In this document: positions 35,641-50,347 of the stretch, in pieces | How positions within the stretch are numbered: the stretch's first letter is position 1 | Layout: the number at the start of each line of letters is the position of its first letter | DNA from: Chamaelirium japonicum | Taxonomy: Eukaryota > Streptophyta > Magnoliopsida > Liliales > Melanthiaceae | Length of the DNA: 64,000 bases | Reading direction: 5' to 3' | NCBI GenBank assembly: GCA_947650365.1 | Contig: OX393550.1 | Location: 120,247,874 to 120,311,873 of the forward strand | The notes under the pieces: model-generated | Database searches by the model: none | Told to the model about the DNA's origin: nothing | What the model saw: the letters and a program-made list of their open reading frames with translations, nothing else | Program-made: the position numbers and the translations under genes

Positions 35641-35829
35641 TGAAACGCTTTTGGTTTGCATTGGTTTTGCATCTCGGAAAGAAACAATGATAAAAGAAGA
35701 AAGAAAATGAAATTAATGCTTTGGTAGAAAGAAAATGAATCTACTTTCTAATTCAAATTTTTGTTTGCCCTTTGGTAGTTTCAGATTTTTGTTTTGGTGG
35801 TTTCATATTTTTGTTTCAGAATGTTTGCA

Positions 35830-36075
35830 TTGGTAGTTTTCGATTATTTGCTTTAGTAGTTTCAGATTTTCATGCACGTATGGTCTTCCATCCTTAAAAT
35901 CATCTCGCATATCAAATGAGGATTATAGATTTTCAGATTGCACGACAACTCTTTTAAAGCTAAAACCTTCATTTTAGGAAGACAGATTTTCGGATTGCAC
36001 GTATAGTCTTCCATCCTCAATTTCGTGCACATATGGTCTTCCACCCTCAAGCTTTGGTAGTTTCAGATTTTTGAT
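35830..36075. repeat. Interspersed short repeats around ATGGTCTTCCA
   Basis: GCACGTATGGTCTTCCATCCT, GCACGTATAGTCTTCCATCCT and GCACATATGGTCTTCCACCCT recur, along with TTTCAGATTTT words, in irregular order. This is a degenerate local repeat without a coding signal. Confidence 0.6.
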
Positions 36076-36399
36076 ATTTTCCAACAGGAAACATTTGCAA
36101 AAAAATTTGTTCTTATCGAAATTGAGGCATGTCTTTGCTCAGTCATGGAGAACCTTACAGCACAGAGGCCTTCTTTGCTCTTAAATGTATGAACATTTAA
36201 TAGCAATCCGCTTCTTGTAATTATCAAAAGTTTTGTTATTACTAAATGTTGAGTTCTGATGTTATTCTGACATTTATAATGATTGGTAAAATCCTATCAG
36301 CTATTAACCATAGAAGGTAAAGATTCTATGAAATAGAGAGCGTGCGCGCGGGAAAAAATTAATTTCTTCGAATATCCGAATTGGCCGTTGCTGAAAGAA

Positions 36400-36545
36400 C
36401 AGAGACACAAAAGTTTTCGAGGGAGACGAAAAATATTTCGAGGGCACCGATAATATTTCGAGTGAGATGATAAAAATTCAAGGGCGGTGAAAATATTTCG
36501 ACGAAGATGACAATATTTCAAGGGTGGCAACAATATTTAGTTATT
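36400..36545 (-). repeat. Second copy of the Helitron 3' subterminal sequence
   Basis: CACAAAAGTTTTCGAGGGAGACG with repeated AATATTTCGAGGGC blocks parallels 32260-32400, and in reverse the window end (63800-63980). It lacks the stem-loop and CTAG, so it is a truncated terminus inside the larger Helitron. Confidence 0.6.
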
Positions 36546-37954
36546 CATAAAGTTATATTAACCGGGTCTGGGAGGGGAGGGTTGGAGTACAACTCGAACC
36601 CAACCGATCGAGTTTTAAAATTTAAATCCCAAACACGTCTCAATCAAATTGGGTTGGTTCGGTTAACCTGGTAAACCCAGTTAATTGCCACCCCTAATCA
36701 ATGCAGAGACTGTAATGTGACCTATTGTGCAGCATCTAAAATGGTCACATTATGTGGCCTATTGTCCTAAAAACACCAATCAATGCAAAACAATTAATGT
36801 GACCTATTGTCCTAAAAACATCCTCCTGTGTTGGTCTAGCAACATGACGGTGCCACACGAAACGGTTCTTGAATCTCCTACACCACTGTATGGATCAATT
36901 CAATAACTACCCTAAAACAAAGTAGAGCTGTATATAAATTCAATGTCATAATGGGAAGAAGATGAGGATCAACTTAACAACTTCTTTCTTTAAGAAGAAC
37001 ATCCATTTGGAAATCTAAACATAATTTGTATGAGAATTTTCAAATAAATGCATACTCATTAATTTTTTTTTTTTATAGAAATACCCATCAATGTTGAACT
37101 AAAATTTTAGATAAAAAAAATTACATAAGAGGAGGAAACATGCAGAAAACCAAAAGGAAGCTGAGGGCGATACATTTGGCTCTCCGTGATGAACATTATT
37201 ATGTTATGAAGCCACAGTCACCGAAACCACATGCATTAGAAAAACCCGATCAAATCTGCTCCTACCCCCCAACTCTTACCATTAGCCTCCCAACTTCAAA
37301 CAAAACAAAACCATATTTTCAGCATTAGTAAAAGATTCAATACCTTGCATTGGCCAACTCTCAAAGTTGGGCATGCCGGAACCGCTGCAATGAATTGCAC
37401 AACCCCGATCTTCACAATTGATTCATGATAAACATTTAAATCATCAAAAAGTATGCTAATTTAATATGTGAATGTTGGAAAAAAAATATCTTTACTAATA
37501 AAAAAATAAGTGATTTGTGATATTGTGATATGTGATCAGTCATCCCGTTCAAAAAAAAATGATTTGAAACCCAGGCAGAGGATAGAAATCAGTAAGTCTA
37601 AAATTGCCAAATTAGAAAATTAAGTTCACCTAAACCAATAACAAATTGTTTATTCTACATATTCCATTAAGTTTATGAGCCTCATATAATCTAAGGTATT
37701 GGGTCAGGGCCAAAATTTTGGATCCAAACTTAATTTTTATCCTTCAAATCCCCCCTATTCAGGCCCTATTCATTCACAGTTGTGACTCAACCAATCACCC
37801 CTACTGTTGAGTGGATGACCAGGAAATTAAAAATTAAAAATAATATCCAAAAGCCCATTAGATTTCGGGTAAGACAGGATGTGAGAGGGGAGAGTGTATG
37901 AGAGAGACGCCAACTATGGTCCCTTTGCAGACACTATAAATAAAAAAGGTAAGT
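36540..37954. other. No gene recognised (internal Helitron DNA)
   Basis: This AT-rich stretch includes a TTGCCACCCCTAA end-like sequence (~36688) of hAT type and a local duplication of TAATGTGACCTATTGT...CCTAAAAACA (36713-36830). A 62-codon ORF at 37140 has no recognisable motif. Confidence 0.4.
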
Positions 37955-38180
37955 TACACTTTGCCCTCCTTAAGTTTAGCTCTAAAACACTTAATCCCCT
38001 ATTGTTTAAAAACTATATTTTACCCCTTTCAATTCTATTTTTATAAGATAAAATTACCAAATGAGGAAATTAAAAAGTGGTACTGTGCTAACATTTCAAA
38101 CTTAAGAGAGCAATTTGGAATAAAATAAACTACAGGGGGTTAAATGTTTTTGATCTAAACTTAAGGGAGGCAAAGTATAA
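37955..38180. mobile_element. Palindromic MITE
   Basis: The left arm, TTACACTTTGCCCTCCTTAAGTTTAG, is mirrored by the right arm, CTAAACTTAAGGGAGGCAAAGTATAA. The centre ACCAAATGAGGAAATTAAAA matches the copy at 29657-29906. It is ~226 bp and has no coding capacity. Confidence 0.8.
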
Positions 38181-38439
38181 GAACCAGAAAAAGTGGGAAG
38201 GGGGTGTGAGAAAGATCCTGCAGGGAAGCCATCCATCGAGGTCTTCGGAACTCCTCTACTCTCCTCCTGAAGCCCCCGGCCCCAACTTCCTCTGCTCCTG
38301 AGTCCTGAAGCCATCGAAGCCCCCGGCCCCAATCTCCTGTCCTCCTGAAGCCATCCCACCAAAAAAAATTAAAAATCAGAGCGATGGTGATGTCAATCCT
38401 TTGAGGCGGTGGTGATGAGAAGTGTAGCGCTTTACTGGT

Positions 38440-38482
<43 letters not shown>
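38440..38482. repeat. (GA)n microsatellite
   Basis: About 20 GA dinucleotides just left of the first ~83-bp segment. Confidence 0.9.
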
Positions 38483-38483
<1 letters not shown>

Positions 38484-38527
38484 CATTAAGAAGATGCAAA
38501 TCTTACCTTCCAAAAAAAAAAAGCTGT

Positions 38528-39265
<738 letters not shown>

Positions 39266-39689
39266 CGGCGGAGAGAGAGGGAGGGAGAGGAGGTGGTTCG
39301 GTGGAGGAGGGGATTAGGGCTCGGGCAGAAAGGGGGTGAGCAGGGAGGCGTGAAGAGAGGGGGGAGGGGGGCGGGGGGTATCCAACACTCAGCGTGTGCT
39401 GATTGGCGCTGGGTAGCGGTTGTAGCCGAGAGAAGAGAGGGACGGGGGACTCGAGGCCTGGGTTGGAGTTGCGGGTCCCCAGAAAGATCGGACGACTGCC
39501 TGTCTTTCTTTTCGCCTCGATTTAGACGGACGTCTGGATGTAATCTGTTTCAAATTTCAAAATAAAGAGGTGGAAGAAGGAAACGAATAAATCCTAGCCC
39601 TTCTCTCTGTTTATCCCCCTCCTCTAGATAAATCTGAGCCGCTCCTTTGTCTCAGTTCATTTGTCCCCCCCACAACCGTTGTCCCTTAT

Positions 39690-41583
<1,894 letters not shown>

Positions 41584-41946
41584 GGTGATATTGTTTTTGC
41601 ACTCAAAGTTTTACACCAATTTTCAAATCATTACACAGAGGATTCAGAAGTTGTTGATTTTTTGTGAGCATAATCACTTTGCCTCAGATAACAAATCAAC
41701 ATAAAAACAGCACATTCTAATGCCTCTAAGTACATCAAATCTAAAAGGCTTTATCGATCATCCGTTTTATCGTTAATTTGAAGAGCACATTTGATAAGTC
41801 TAGAGGCTTTAGAATGTGCTGATTTTTTTTATGGATGTACTAAAAAAAACAAGATGATTATGCTCACAAAAAATAAACAACTTCTAAAATTTCTACCTAA
41901 TGATTTGAAAATCGGTGTAAAAATTGAGTGCAAAAACAGTGTCCAC
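41584..41946. mobile_element. Foldback/MITE element, ~360 bp
   Basis: The left arm, GATATTGTTTTTGCACTCAA...ACACCAATTTTCAAATCATT...TTTTTTGTGAGCATAATC, is mirrored by the right arm, GATTATGCTCACAAAAAA...AATGATTTGAAAATCGGTGT...GAGTGCAAAAACA. The centre carries AGCACATTCTAA/TTAGAATGTGCT. It has no (TA)n flanks, unlike the 44-55 kb group. Confidence 0.8.
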
Positions 41947-41959
41947 CAATCCTGACCCT

Positions 41960-42070
41960 AGAGTTGGCAAGCGGGTTAGGGTTAGGGTTAGTGGGCTAGG
42001 GTTGGCAGATTAGCGAGTTAAAATAGCTCGACTCTAACCCTAACCCATTTATTAAACGTGTCAACCTTTC
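41960..42070. repeat. GGGTTAGGGTTA-rich element fragment
   Basis: GCGGGTTAGGGTTAGGG...AACCCTAACCCATTTATTAAACG resembles the arms of the foldback at 43910-44813. The TTAGGG words are few and embedded in other sequence, so this is not telomeric. Confidence 0.6.
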
Positions 42071-42075
42071 CAACC

Positions 42076-43461
42076 TGATGCAGGCCTGATCAGCACCATC
42101 AGATCATCGCCGCATCTTCAGTTCATCGCCAGAGAGTTTTATTTCAGTCGTTTTATTTTATGCATGAAAGACATTATCCATATGAGGACTTGTAGCCGTT
42201 TATTTCAGTTTTTGGCCAATTTTCTATATTTTTGACCTAATTTCTGCACTTAGTATTAGTTATGTTCTTGCCTAATTCATGGGGGATGTCCATGATCTCA
42301 TCCGAGGGATTTTCGGATTGAATCCGGGTCTTATCGGGTGAGTTTCTGCATGTTATTAATAAAAATCTGGGTGCATGTGTTTGCGGGGTACCGACGGACG
42401 AGATTATGTCTTGAAACTGATGGTTAGATAGCGAAATAACTCAAATTTGATGACATGGCAGCATATGGGCTTCAGTTAGGGACTAAATGGGCTTATCTTA
42501 AGCCCAATAGGGCTTCCATTGAGATACCGCCCCCCCTTCTCTCTTTTCCCGTGAACCACCCGATCGGCCCTCCTTGTCCGCGCGAAACAGGCCACCCGAC
42601 CCCCTCTTCCGTTCCCTCTCTTCTCTCTCTCTTCTTCCCCTTATTTCTCTCTCTTTTCCTTTCCTTTCTTGGCACATTGAATCCCCACCATCCTCCCTTA
42701 TTCCCCTTTGATCTTGGCCATCCAAAAAGAAACCCTAGCTCTACGAAAAGATGAAGAAAGAAGAAGAATTCAGTTTTTGATGATTGCTGAAATTTGTGCC
42801 TCTTCGTGAGTGCTTCCGGGCGAGACGCGTGTCCCCTATCCTCGCCGCATCCGCGACTTCGCCTCGCGAAGGCTTTGGTTTTGTTTTTCCAAAGGATCAG
42901 GCTTGTCCCGACGTCCGGCCTTTCTCCGTGTGCGGGATCATCGACGCATCCTTGCAATCGACCCACGGCGAGAAACCCCAGACAGTATCTATCCTTTATC
43001 TTATTCTCCCATCGCATCCGCATCGTTTTTCCTTTGTTTCCATTGCCTCCACTCCGCATCGCAGCCGTAATCGCCCCGTTTCATCGCTAATTGAAGCCCT
43101 AACATATGCCTACTCATTAGATTTGCTGTCTTTAGTCTGTCGGTCACCCTTGCAAGCATGCTTTGCCTATTTTTAGTGGAAAATCTGATGCAAACCTATC
43201 TTTAAATTTAAATATCTATTGCTGTGATTTAATCTTTTATATGCTGAAATTAGTTTTTGTGATAATATTGCGTCTTTTATCGTTAAATCTTAAATCTACT
43301 TTATGTTGACTGCATAGACTTTTGGAATTGCGTGAGATAATTTATGTTTGCTGTCCTTTTGAGTCATACGACGTTATATTGATCATTAAATCTTAGTTAT
43401 TGACTAAAGGGAACCCTAAAGGAGTTTAAGATTGTACTGCACCTTATCGGTGCCTGCATCA
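42076..43461. mobile_element. Solo LTR, 1.39 kb
   Basis: It starts TGATGCAGGC and ends GCCTGCATCA, a perfect 10-bp terminal inversion with TG...CA ends. Perfect 5-bp TSDs, CAACC, lie at 42071-42075 and 43462-43466. The middle has a CT-rich block and an AATAAAAAT at ~42357. ORFs within it (e.g. 42493-43059) have no retroelement motif. No internal domain is present, so it is solo. The superfamily cannot be told; gypsy is likely from the length and composition. Confidence 0.85.
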
Positions 43462-44008
43462 CAACCCTAACCCTATTAATCTAAACATATACTATCCTAA
43501 GGTTCCAAAATAATTTAATATTTTACTAAATTTATTTATCACATACTCCAAAATCTTATTAACTAATCAAATATGAGAAACAATACAAATCAATATATAG
43601 TAATTAATATTTAAATTATATTGCTACCATATAATTTTATACAAATTCAAACAAAAAGCCTATACATGACTGCTACCCTTCACACATTCTCAATCACAGT
43701 GAGTAGTGACATGACATCATCCATATGCTTGTTGATCAGGTTAACTGTGATTTATGATCGGATTTGGGCGGAACGGACAACTCATAGTCATAATTTGGAG
43801 TATCTGAGTATGCAAATGGTGTCTGTATGCAGGGAATTGGGATCGTGTTCTGTTATGCGGATTAGACGGGTTAGGCGGATCGGGTCGGATTGACCCGTTT
43901 TTGAACGGGTCAACAAATGCAGAACCCTAACCCGACCCGTTTAATAAACAGGTCGAGTTAGGGTCGGGTTAAGCGGACCGGATTAGGGTTGGGTTGGCAA
44001 GTCGGGTC

Positions 44009-44010
<2 letters not shown>

Positions 44011-44081
<71 letters not shown>
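44011..44081. repeat. (TA)n tract left of element A
   Basis: About 70 bp of pure AT repeat between the outer foldback arm and element A. The matching tract on the right is 44701-44718 (~18 bp). Confidence 0.97.
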
Positions 44082-44084
<3 letters not shown>

Positions 44085-44700
44085 GACGGGGAGCCTGGAC
44101 CTCAGGTGAGCCCAGATACATGCCACGTGTAACAACCGGCCGAAATCCCGACCGCATACAGCCCCGTCCGTGACCATAAGTTCGGGCCAATTATCAGCCG
44201 TCCGATCGATCGAATCGAACGGACGACATTCACTTGAGCCTCGCTGTTACTGTGGCGGCCACAGTAACAGCCCGGGGGAATCCCGTCTGTTCGATTCAGT
44301 CGATCGGGCAGCTGAAGGGATTCTTGCGATTACTGTAGCGGCTACAGTAATCGTGAATTTTTTTTCAACCGCCCGATTCAATCGATCGGACGGTTGAAAT
44401 CATACTCGCGATTACTGTAGCCGCTACAGTAATCGCGAATTTTTTTTCAACCGCCCGATCGACTGAATCGAACGGACGAGATTCACCCGGGCTGTTACTG
44501 TGGCCGCCACAGTAACAGCGAGGCTCAGGCGAATGCCATCCGTTCGATTCGATCGATCGGACGGTTAATAATTGGCCCGAACTTATGGTCGCGGACGGGG
44601 CTGTATGCGGTCGGGATTTCGACCGGCTGTTACACGTGGCATGCATCCGGGCTCAGGTGCAACGTTGACGCTGCACCTGAGGTCCAGGCTCCCCGTCCCC
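44082..44700. mobile_element. Foldback element A (619-bp palindrome in (TA)n)
   Basis: The ends GGGGACGGGGAGCCTGGACC and GGTCCAGGCTCCCCGTCCCC are exact inverses, and the mirror symmetry runs to the centre near 44390. Inside, a ~27-bp inverted motif (arm CTGTTACTGTGGC) occurs at 44244-44270 and 44492-44518, and a variant (arm CGATTACTGTAGC) at ~44327-44353 and ~44411-44437. CCGTCCGATCGATCGAATCG words recur. (TA)n lies on both sides. No coding sequence. Confidence 0.93.
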
Positions 44701-44813
44701 ATATATATATATATATATGACCCGACTTGCAAACCCAACCCTAATCCGGCCCACTTAACCCGACCCTAACTCGACCTGTTTATTAAACGAGTCGAGTTAG
44801 GGTTTTGCATTTG

Positions 44814-44877
<64 letters not shown>
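44814..44877. repeat. (TA)n tract between the outer foldback and element B
   Basis: About 63 bp of TA repeat with one G interruption at ~44829. Confidence 0.95.
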
Positions 44878-44878
<1 letters not shown>

Positions 44879-44879
<1 letters not shown>

Positions 44880-45169
44880 GGGAGGGATACTCTTACACAT
44901 GGCCTCTTACTCATATGGTTACCTATGATCCGGGCCATCCATTAGATCCCGACGTACGGGTTAGATTAGATAGAGAGTTAAAGCAATGGTGTTCGCATTA
45001 AATGCCCATATTAAAGCCCTTGTTAAAAGCCCATATTACAAGCCCGCATTTAATGCGGACACCATTGCTTTAGCTCCCCATCTAATCTGAACCGTATGTC
45101 AGGATCTAATGGACGGCCTGGATCATAAGTAACCATATGAGTAAGAGCCCATGAGCAAGAGTATCCCTC

Positions 45170-45172
<3 letters not shown>
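44879..45172. mobile_element. Foldback element B (294-bp palindrome in (TA)n)
   Basis: GGGGAGGGATACTCTTAC...CTTACTCATATGGTTACC is mirrored by GTAACCATATGAGTAAG...AAGAGTATCCCTCCCC. Symmetry extends through GCATTAAATGC / GCATTTAATGC in the centre. It shares no internal motif with A, C or E. Confidence 0.92.
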
Positions 45173-45220
<48 letters not shown>

Positions 45221-45221
<1 letters not shown>

Positions 45222-45520
45222 TAGTAAGAAACCCGGGGCAATGCCCGAATGTGCTTGATGCACGTCATTTGGCAAAGACGACATCACTACTTTTCGAAGA
45301 AGTGTGAAATATGAAGTGAGTGTGATTCACTTGTTAGAGAGAGAGAGAGATTAACATTAAATGACCATTAAATGTCATTGAATAAAAATTTATCATCTTT
45401 ATGGTAGGTTTTTAAATGAATTTAAAAGAGAGCCGTGTTCACACCGGAAGAAGAATTCTAGATCATTAAAAGACGTCCACGTGTCACAACATGGGAGAGA
45501 GGTTTCCATTTTAGTATAGA
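45221..45520 (-). mobile_element. Small Helitron (300 bp) in (TA)n
   Basis: On the minus strand it begins TCTATACTAAAATGG (from 45520) and ends with the stem-loop CGGGCATTGCCCCG, GGTTTCTTA, then CTAG (45224-45221). The flanking bases are A and T inside (TA)n tracts (45173-45220 and 45521-45710). It is non-autonomous, with no coding sequence and only a short (GA)n. Confidence 0.88.
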
Positions 45521-45882
<362 letters not shown>

Positions 45883-47688
45883 CGTTATCAGCACGAGCTT
45901 TGCCGAGCCCGACCAACCCCGCACCGTGAGAGAGATCGGATGAGCAAAGAGGAGAGAGAGACGAGTATCCTAGCGCAAAGAGATTCACGTCAACGAAACT
46001 CCGGCTGCAACCCAACCCGGCCAGGTACTCCTCGAGATCCCTCCTCCGTCGTACTATCGGCCACCATAGTCGGACCCAAACCCGACCCGATCCGAACCCA
46101 TCCTCCATCGTTGTCGTTTGGCCTAGACGATCTGCATGATAGAGCCGATGTACTCAGAGGCCAAACCGAACCATCTGTAAGGTACCTTAGAGTGGAACCC
46201 GGTGCCGGTGTGCCCGACCCGTACAACTCTTGCGGCCAACTTTTGGCCAAAACCCACGGGACCTATATGACCCCTCCGGCGGCTCTCCCCTGCGATGACA
46301 CCTTGATGGCGGTGCGGGAGAACCCATCTGAACACCTGCTAGCGCTCCTAGGCCCACACCCTCACGATTAGGTTTTTCAGAAGATGATGGCATATGTTTT
46401 GAAAATTGAAACAACTCTAAGGACATAATAGTAATCTAATTGAATAGCTTTAAGCTTATTTCTTTAATTTGGATTTTGGGTTTTTAACCCAACCGACCCG
46501 TTTGCCCTTCATTGATTAAACCCGACATATTAATCCAAGCCCCGACCCGACTGTTATATTACAGACCCGAGCCCGAGTCTGAATCCAGACTCAGGCCTGA
46601 ACCAAGATCAGGCTCGAGCCATAGGCTCAGATCCGACTGTATTGAGCAGACCCAGGCCCGAGCCCTGATCAGGCCTAGAACGGAGTCCAAACCAGGCCCC
46701 AGCCCAGATTAGGCCAAGGCCCGAGCCCCTCCAGACCCGAGCCCAGCCTCAGGCAGGCCCAGATCTAGGCCCAATCTATTTTGAGCCCCTAAATTGCTGT
46801 ATATTTAATCTGTTTTGATTTGGACCATCGATTTAATTATGTGGTCACGAGGCCTGATTGGGAACTTATTTAGTCGATTCAAATATGGATCCTGACTATT
46901 TTGACTGTTCCGGATGCATCGGTACGGTCTAATTTTATAAATTCAAACTATTTAATATATGTTTTAATATGAACCGTTTAATTTGATATTGTGTTCTTGA
47001 GTCCAATATGGATTCATTTTCATCGATCTATATATGGTTATTGAGTTTTTGGGCCATTCCGGACTCATCGGTATGGTCCGATCTTATCAATTTAAATAAG
47101 TTAATACATGTTTAATATGGACCATCGATTTCAGTTATATGCTTGTGAACTCGATCTAGACCCGATCTAGACGATCCAAACATGGATCTTAGCTTTTGGG
47201 TCTGCTCCGGATGCATTGGAATGATCCGATCTTACAAACTCAAATTGTGTTTCATTATATCACATCACTTGCTTATGAACATATAGTTGGTAGATATCTT
47301 GCTTGATTAAATTGGTTAAAGTGATTTCTATTTGTTGGCCATTTTTCCACTTTGTTATTCAAGATAGATATCTTATACCTCGTAGTGTGTATTAATTTTA
47401 TCATTGTTAGATAAAATGATTTTCACTATTGTCAGTACCAATACCGAATATTATTTGTTTATGGGCACATTCAACTAGTTAAAATGATTACTCTTTAACC
47501 TCATCTATAGCCTGTGTGTGAGCTCGGCCCTTGTCAACCGAGACAGTACAATGTGGCTATGGATACATCTTAACTAGTTTTTCCACTATGTATAGTATCC
47601 GTAGTTTCATCTCGATTAGGATTTCGATGTTCCTAGAATCCAATAACCTTTAATCTATCAATTGACTAGACTCCTATTCCGTCCCCAG
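45883..47688 (+). other. Copia leader before gag
   Basis: It has a GC-rich first half, with a 143-codon ORF at 45940-46371 lacking recognised motifs, and a tract rich in CCCGAGCCC/AGGCC words at 46540-46770. The AT-rich second half contains four degenerate repeats of ATTTAATATG-ACC-TCGATTT. No gene can be assigned. Confidence 0.5.
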
Positions 47689-48762
47689 ATGTCTAACCTT
47701 GCAAAGTTGGAGTTCACCGCACTTAATGTCAACGATAATAATTATTTAGCATGGAGGCTAGATGCCAAGCTCCATCTACAATCAATCAAGTTGGGTAAGG
47801 CGATTATAAAGCCTACAGGAACAGAAAGCCTTAGTCCTGAAGACAAGGCTAAAGCGATAATCTTTCTGCGTCGTCACCTACATATAGACCTGAAGAACAA
47901 ATATTTAACTGTTTAAGATCCCTTAGTTCTGTGGGAATCCCTACGGGATAGATATGATCATCAAAGGGCTATCATTCTCCCAGCAGCGAGGAATGAATGG
48001 ATAAACCTGCACTACCAAGATTTTAAATCGGTCACAGAATATAATTCTACAATGTTTAACATCGTGTCCCGACTTGAGCTATGTAGAGAGCCAGTTACCC
48101 AAGGATAGATGATCGATAAGACTCTATCCACCTTCAATGCAATGAATGTCCTACTGCAACAACAATATCGGGAGCGAAACTTCCAAAAAATATCAGATCT
48201 GGTTTCGGTACTCCTAGTTGCAGAGGAGAACAATAAAGTTCTTATAAAGAATCACAACTCCAGACAAACTGGAGCATTGGCGTTCCCTGATGCGCATGAC
48301 AATGAAGGATACCACAGAGGTAGAGGCAGAGAAATGTTTGGAAGAGGTGGTCGCCATAACCACTCCGACAGAAGTAGCAGGGGCGACAGAGGTGGCAACC
48401 CCAGCAGAGGAGGCTACCGAGGTAGAGGCAGGCGTGGCCACCCCAGCAGAGGTGGACTCAATCCGCAGTAAAATATAAATTTCAAGAAACAAAATAACAA
48501 GCCCTGGCACGCAGAACAAGTGACGGAAGACTCTCCTTCTAATAAATGGCCTACAGACACTTGTTTCAAGTGTGGGCGTGAAGGCCATTGGTCTCGTAAC
48601 TGTCATATATCTAAAGAAGAGGTGGCAAACTTTCAAGCATCACAGAAAGCTGAGGGTAATGCAATATTTGACCTCGACAATGATGACCTCCTTGAAGATG
48701 AACTCAATGAGATGCAAAAAAAAACCAAGCTCACAACTTCTGATTTCTTCAACGACAACTAG
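47689..48762 (+). pseudogene. Copia gag with RGG-rich tail and zinc knuckle, broken
   Basis: It starts MSNLAKLEFTALNVNDNNYL, the N-terminus of the UBN2-type Copia gag. A middle part (SVTEYNSTMFNIVSRLELC, VLLQQQYRERNFQKIS) and an Arg-Gly-rich stretch (~48310-48460) lead to the CCHC knuckle CFKCGREGHWSRNC (~48562-48603). In-frame stops at ~47914, ~48106 and 48469 break it. Gag packages element RNA. Confidence 0.88.
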
Positions 48763-48969
48763 GGGGGACAGGATATTTTTAGTGATAAACTGCTATCGTT
48801 TATTAGAACAGCTGTTTGGTTTCTAGTAGTTAATATTTCATTTGCTTGGTAGACTGTCATATCGTTTATTTTTATCAGAACAGTTATTTGCTTTATTATA
48901 GTTGATATTTCGATTGTATGATATCTTTTAGATCTCTCTTATTAAATATTTCTCATTTCCTATATATCT

Positions 48970-49112
48970 AAGTTGCCTCCCCTCGATTTACCTAGGAGTG
49001 AAGTGGGAATTGTCGAGTGGGTCGGGCTTCACTCCCGGAGGGATTAGTCCGAGCCTGAAGTGGGCCATTGCCCGAAAGGTCTCGGGACACCCGCCGATGT
49101 CAAAAAAAAAAA
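48970..49112 (+). mobile_element. SINE-like insert with poly(A) tail
   Basis: The sequence CTCCCGGAGGGATTAGTCCG, then GGTCTCGGGACACCCG, ending in an A11 run (49102-49112), is like the 3' half of plant tRNA-derived SINEs (GGATTAGTC...ACCCG...AAAA). It sits between gag and the integrase remnant. Left boundary and TSD were not identified. Confidence 0.4.
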
Positions 49113-49462
49113 CACTTTATTTCTCTGTAAGGAAATAGAATCCAAGAGAGACATGAATATATACCATAGCTGTCCTCGCTCAGATAATAGAAGGCTCCGA
49201 TAGGGCACACCTAGTGTTACTTAATGGAACCTATATCTTTATACAATCTGCCTTATACTTTAGTAACTCTAAAAGAAATTTACTCAGTTTCAGAGATATA
49301 AGAGCAAATGAGTATCACATAGAAACCCCTGAGCGGGGAAAACAATGAATTCTTTGTATAACCTCTAGTGTTGAAAACCAGAAGTTTACTTTAGAAAAAT
49401 TCTCCAATTTATCCTTAGCGATATACTTCACTCACATTGGGATTGTTGAGTCACATGCAAAA

Positions 49463-50112
49463 ATGAGCCAGCAGCTCAGTACTAATCCAAGACAAATAGT
49501 GAGCCAGAAGCTCCATAATCCTATAATTTTTAATATCTGGTATGATCGTCTAGGATATCCTAGGACAATAATGATGAAAACGATCGTAGAAAACTCTTGT
49601 GGTCTTTCCTTAGCACATTATCAAATATTTAGAACCCTTAACATGTGATATTTTTACCGCAAGATTTGTGGATTATCACATTGATGAGACAGTCTTCCCG
49701 TCGTTAGGGGGAGATAAGAAAGATAATGAACGTCCCGTCCAAGAAGGAACGATGTGAATTATCGTGGACTACTTCCACTCTGTCTCATCTAGACCCCAGG
49801 ACTCCCCAATGTGAGCATGATGTTAGGAGAATAGCAGTAAATGAGTCTGACACATGCCAGAAGCGTGGCAGACCTATAGGTTCCAAAGATTTAGCTTCCT
49901 GGAATAGGAGATTAAATAGCATATTACACCCTACAGCTCCTGAAGAAGCTGTTCTTAATATAAACTCTCCTGAAGAGAGGATTCATGACGGTCCGGAAGA
50001 TGTCATGAATCAAAGATCCAATTTTCCCAAAATTAAAGCATATCGCTCCGGCAGAAGTTATGCCCTAGATCCTAGAAGAGACTGGGAAAGAGGTACCGGT
50101 ACCCAACAATGA
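49463..50112 (+). pseudogene. Copia pre-integrase and integrase C-terminal region, catalytic core deleted
   Basis: 49510-49627 reads IIFNIWYDRLGYPRTIMMKTI, the pre-integrase HHCC module. It jumps directly to RFVDYHIDETVFPSLGGD (~49660) and then STLSHLDPRTPQCEHD and KRGRPIGSKD (linker after integrase). The DDE core of ~500 bp that should lie between them is missing. Confidence 0.8.
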
Positions 50113-50347
50113 TGAGATATCTGTGTTCTACACATACTCAGGGGAAATATGGAATAGAAAAGAAATAGTCGTTGATGATATATTCTTATATACTACGACA
50201 AATAAGATAATAAAGGGTGATGATAATGACACTGAACCACGCAAAATCCCTGAAGGATTTGATTTACATATACGGTAACCTAGACAGTGAAATATACATG
50301 AAAATCTCTGAAGGATTTAATTTACCAAACTCTAAATCAAAAAATAT

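Larger units (their letters stand above)
43910..44813. mobile_element. Outer foldback element split by (TA)n and element A
   Basis: The left arm, 43910-44009 (AACAAATGCAGAACCCTAAC...GGTTGGCAAGTCGGGTCA), is the reverse complement of 44719-44813 (GACCCGACTTGCAAACCC...GGTTTTGCATTTG), with ~90% identity by eye. The loop between the arms is a (TA)n tract that now contains the 619-bp palindrome A. Its own right side again touches (TA)n. Confidence 0.85.

Noticed and set aside
41970..42000. Telomere-like TTAGGG repeats
   Set aside because: Only about three units, embedded in a repeat family also seen at 43.9 kb; plant telomeres are usually TTTAGGG in long arrays.
42455..43176. Protein genes in both strands of the 42.5-43.1 kb CT-rich block
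   Set aside because: The region is inside a solo LTR with exact TSDs; the ORFs have no motifs and overlap in many frames.
44170..44646. Near-identical ORFs on opposite strands in element A
   Set aside because: They are a consequence of the palindrome, not a gene pair.
45940..46371. 143-codon ORF in the Copia leader as a real gene
   Set aside because: No recognised motif, lies between LTR and gag, and a competing minus frame is equally open; left as leader.
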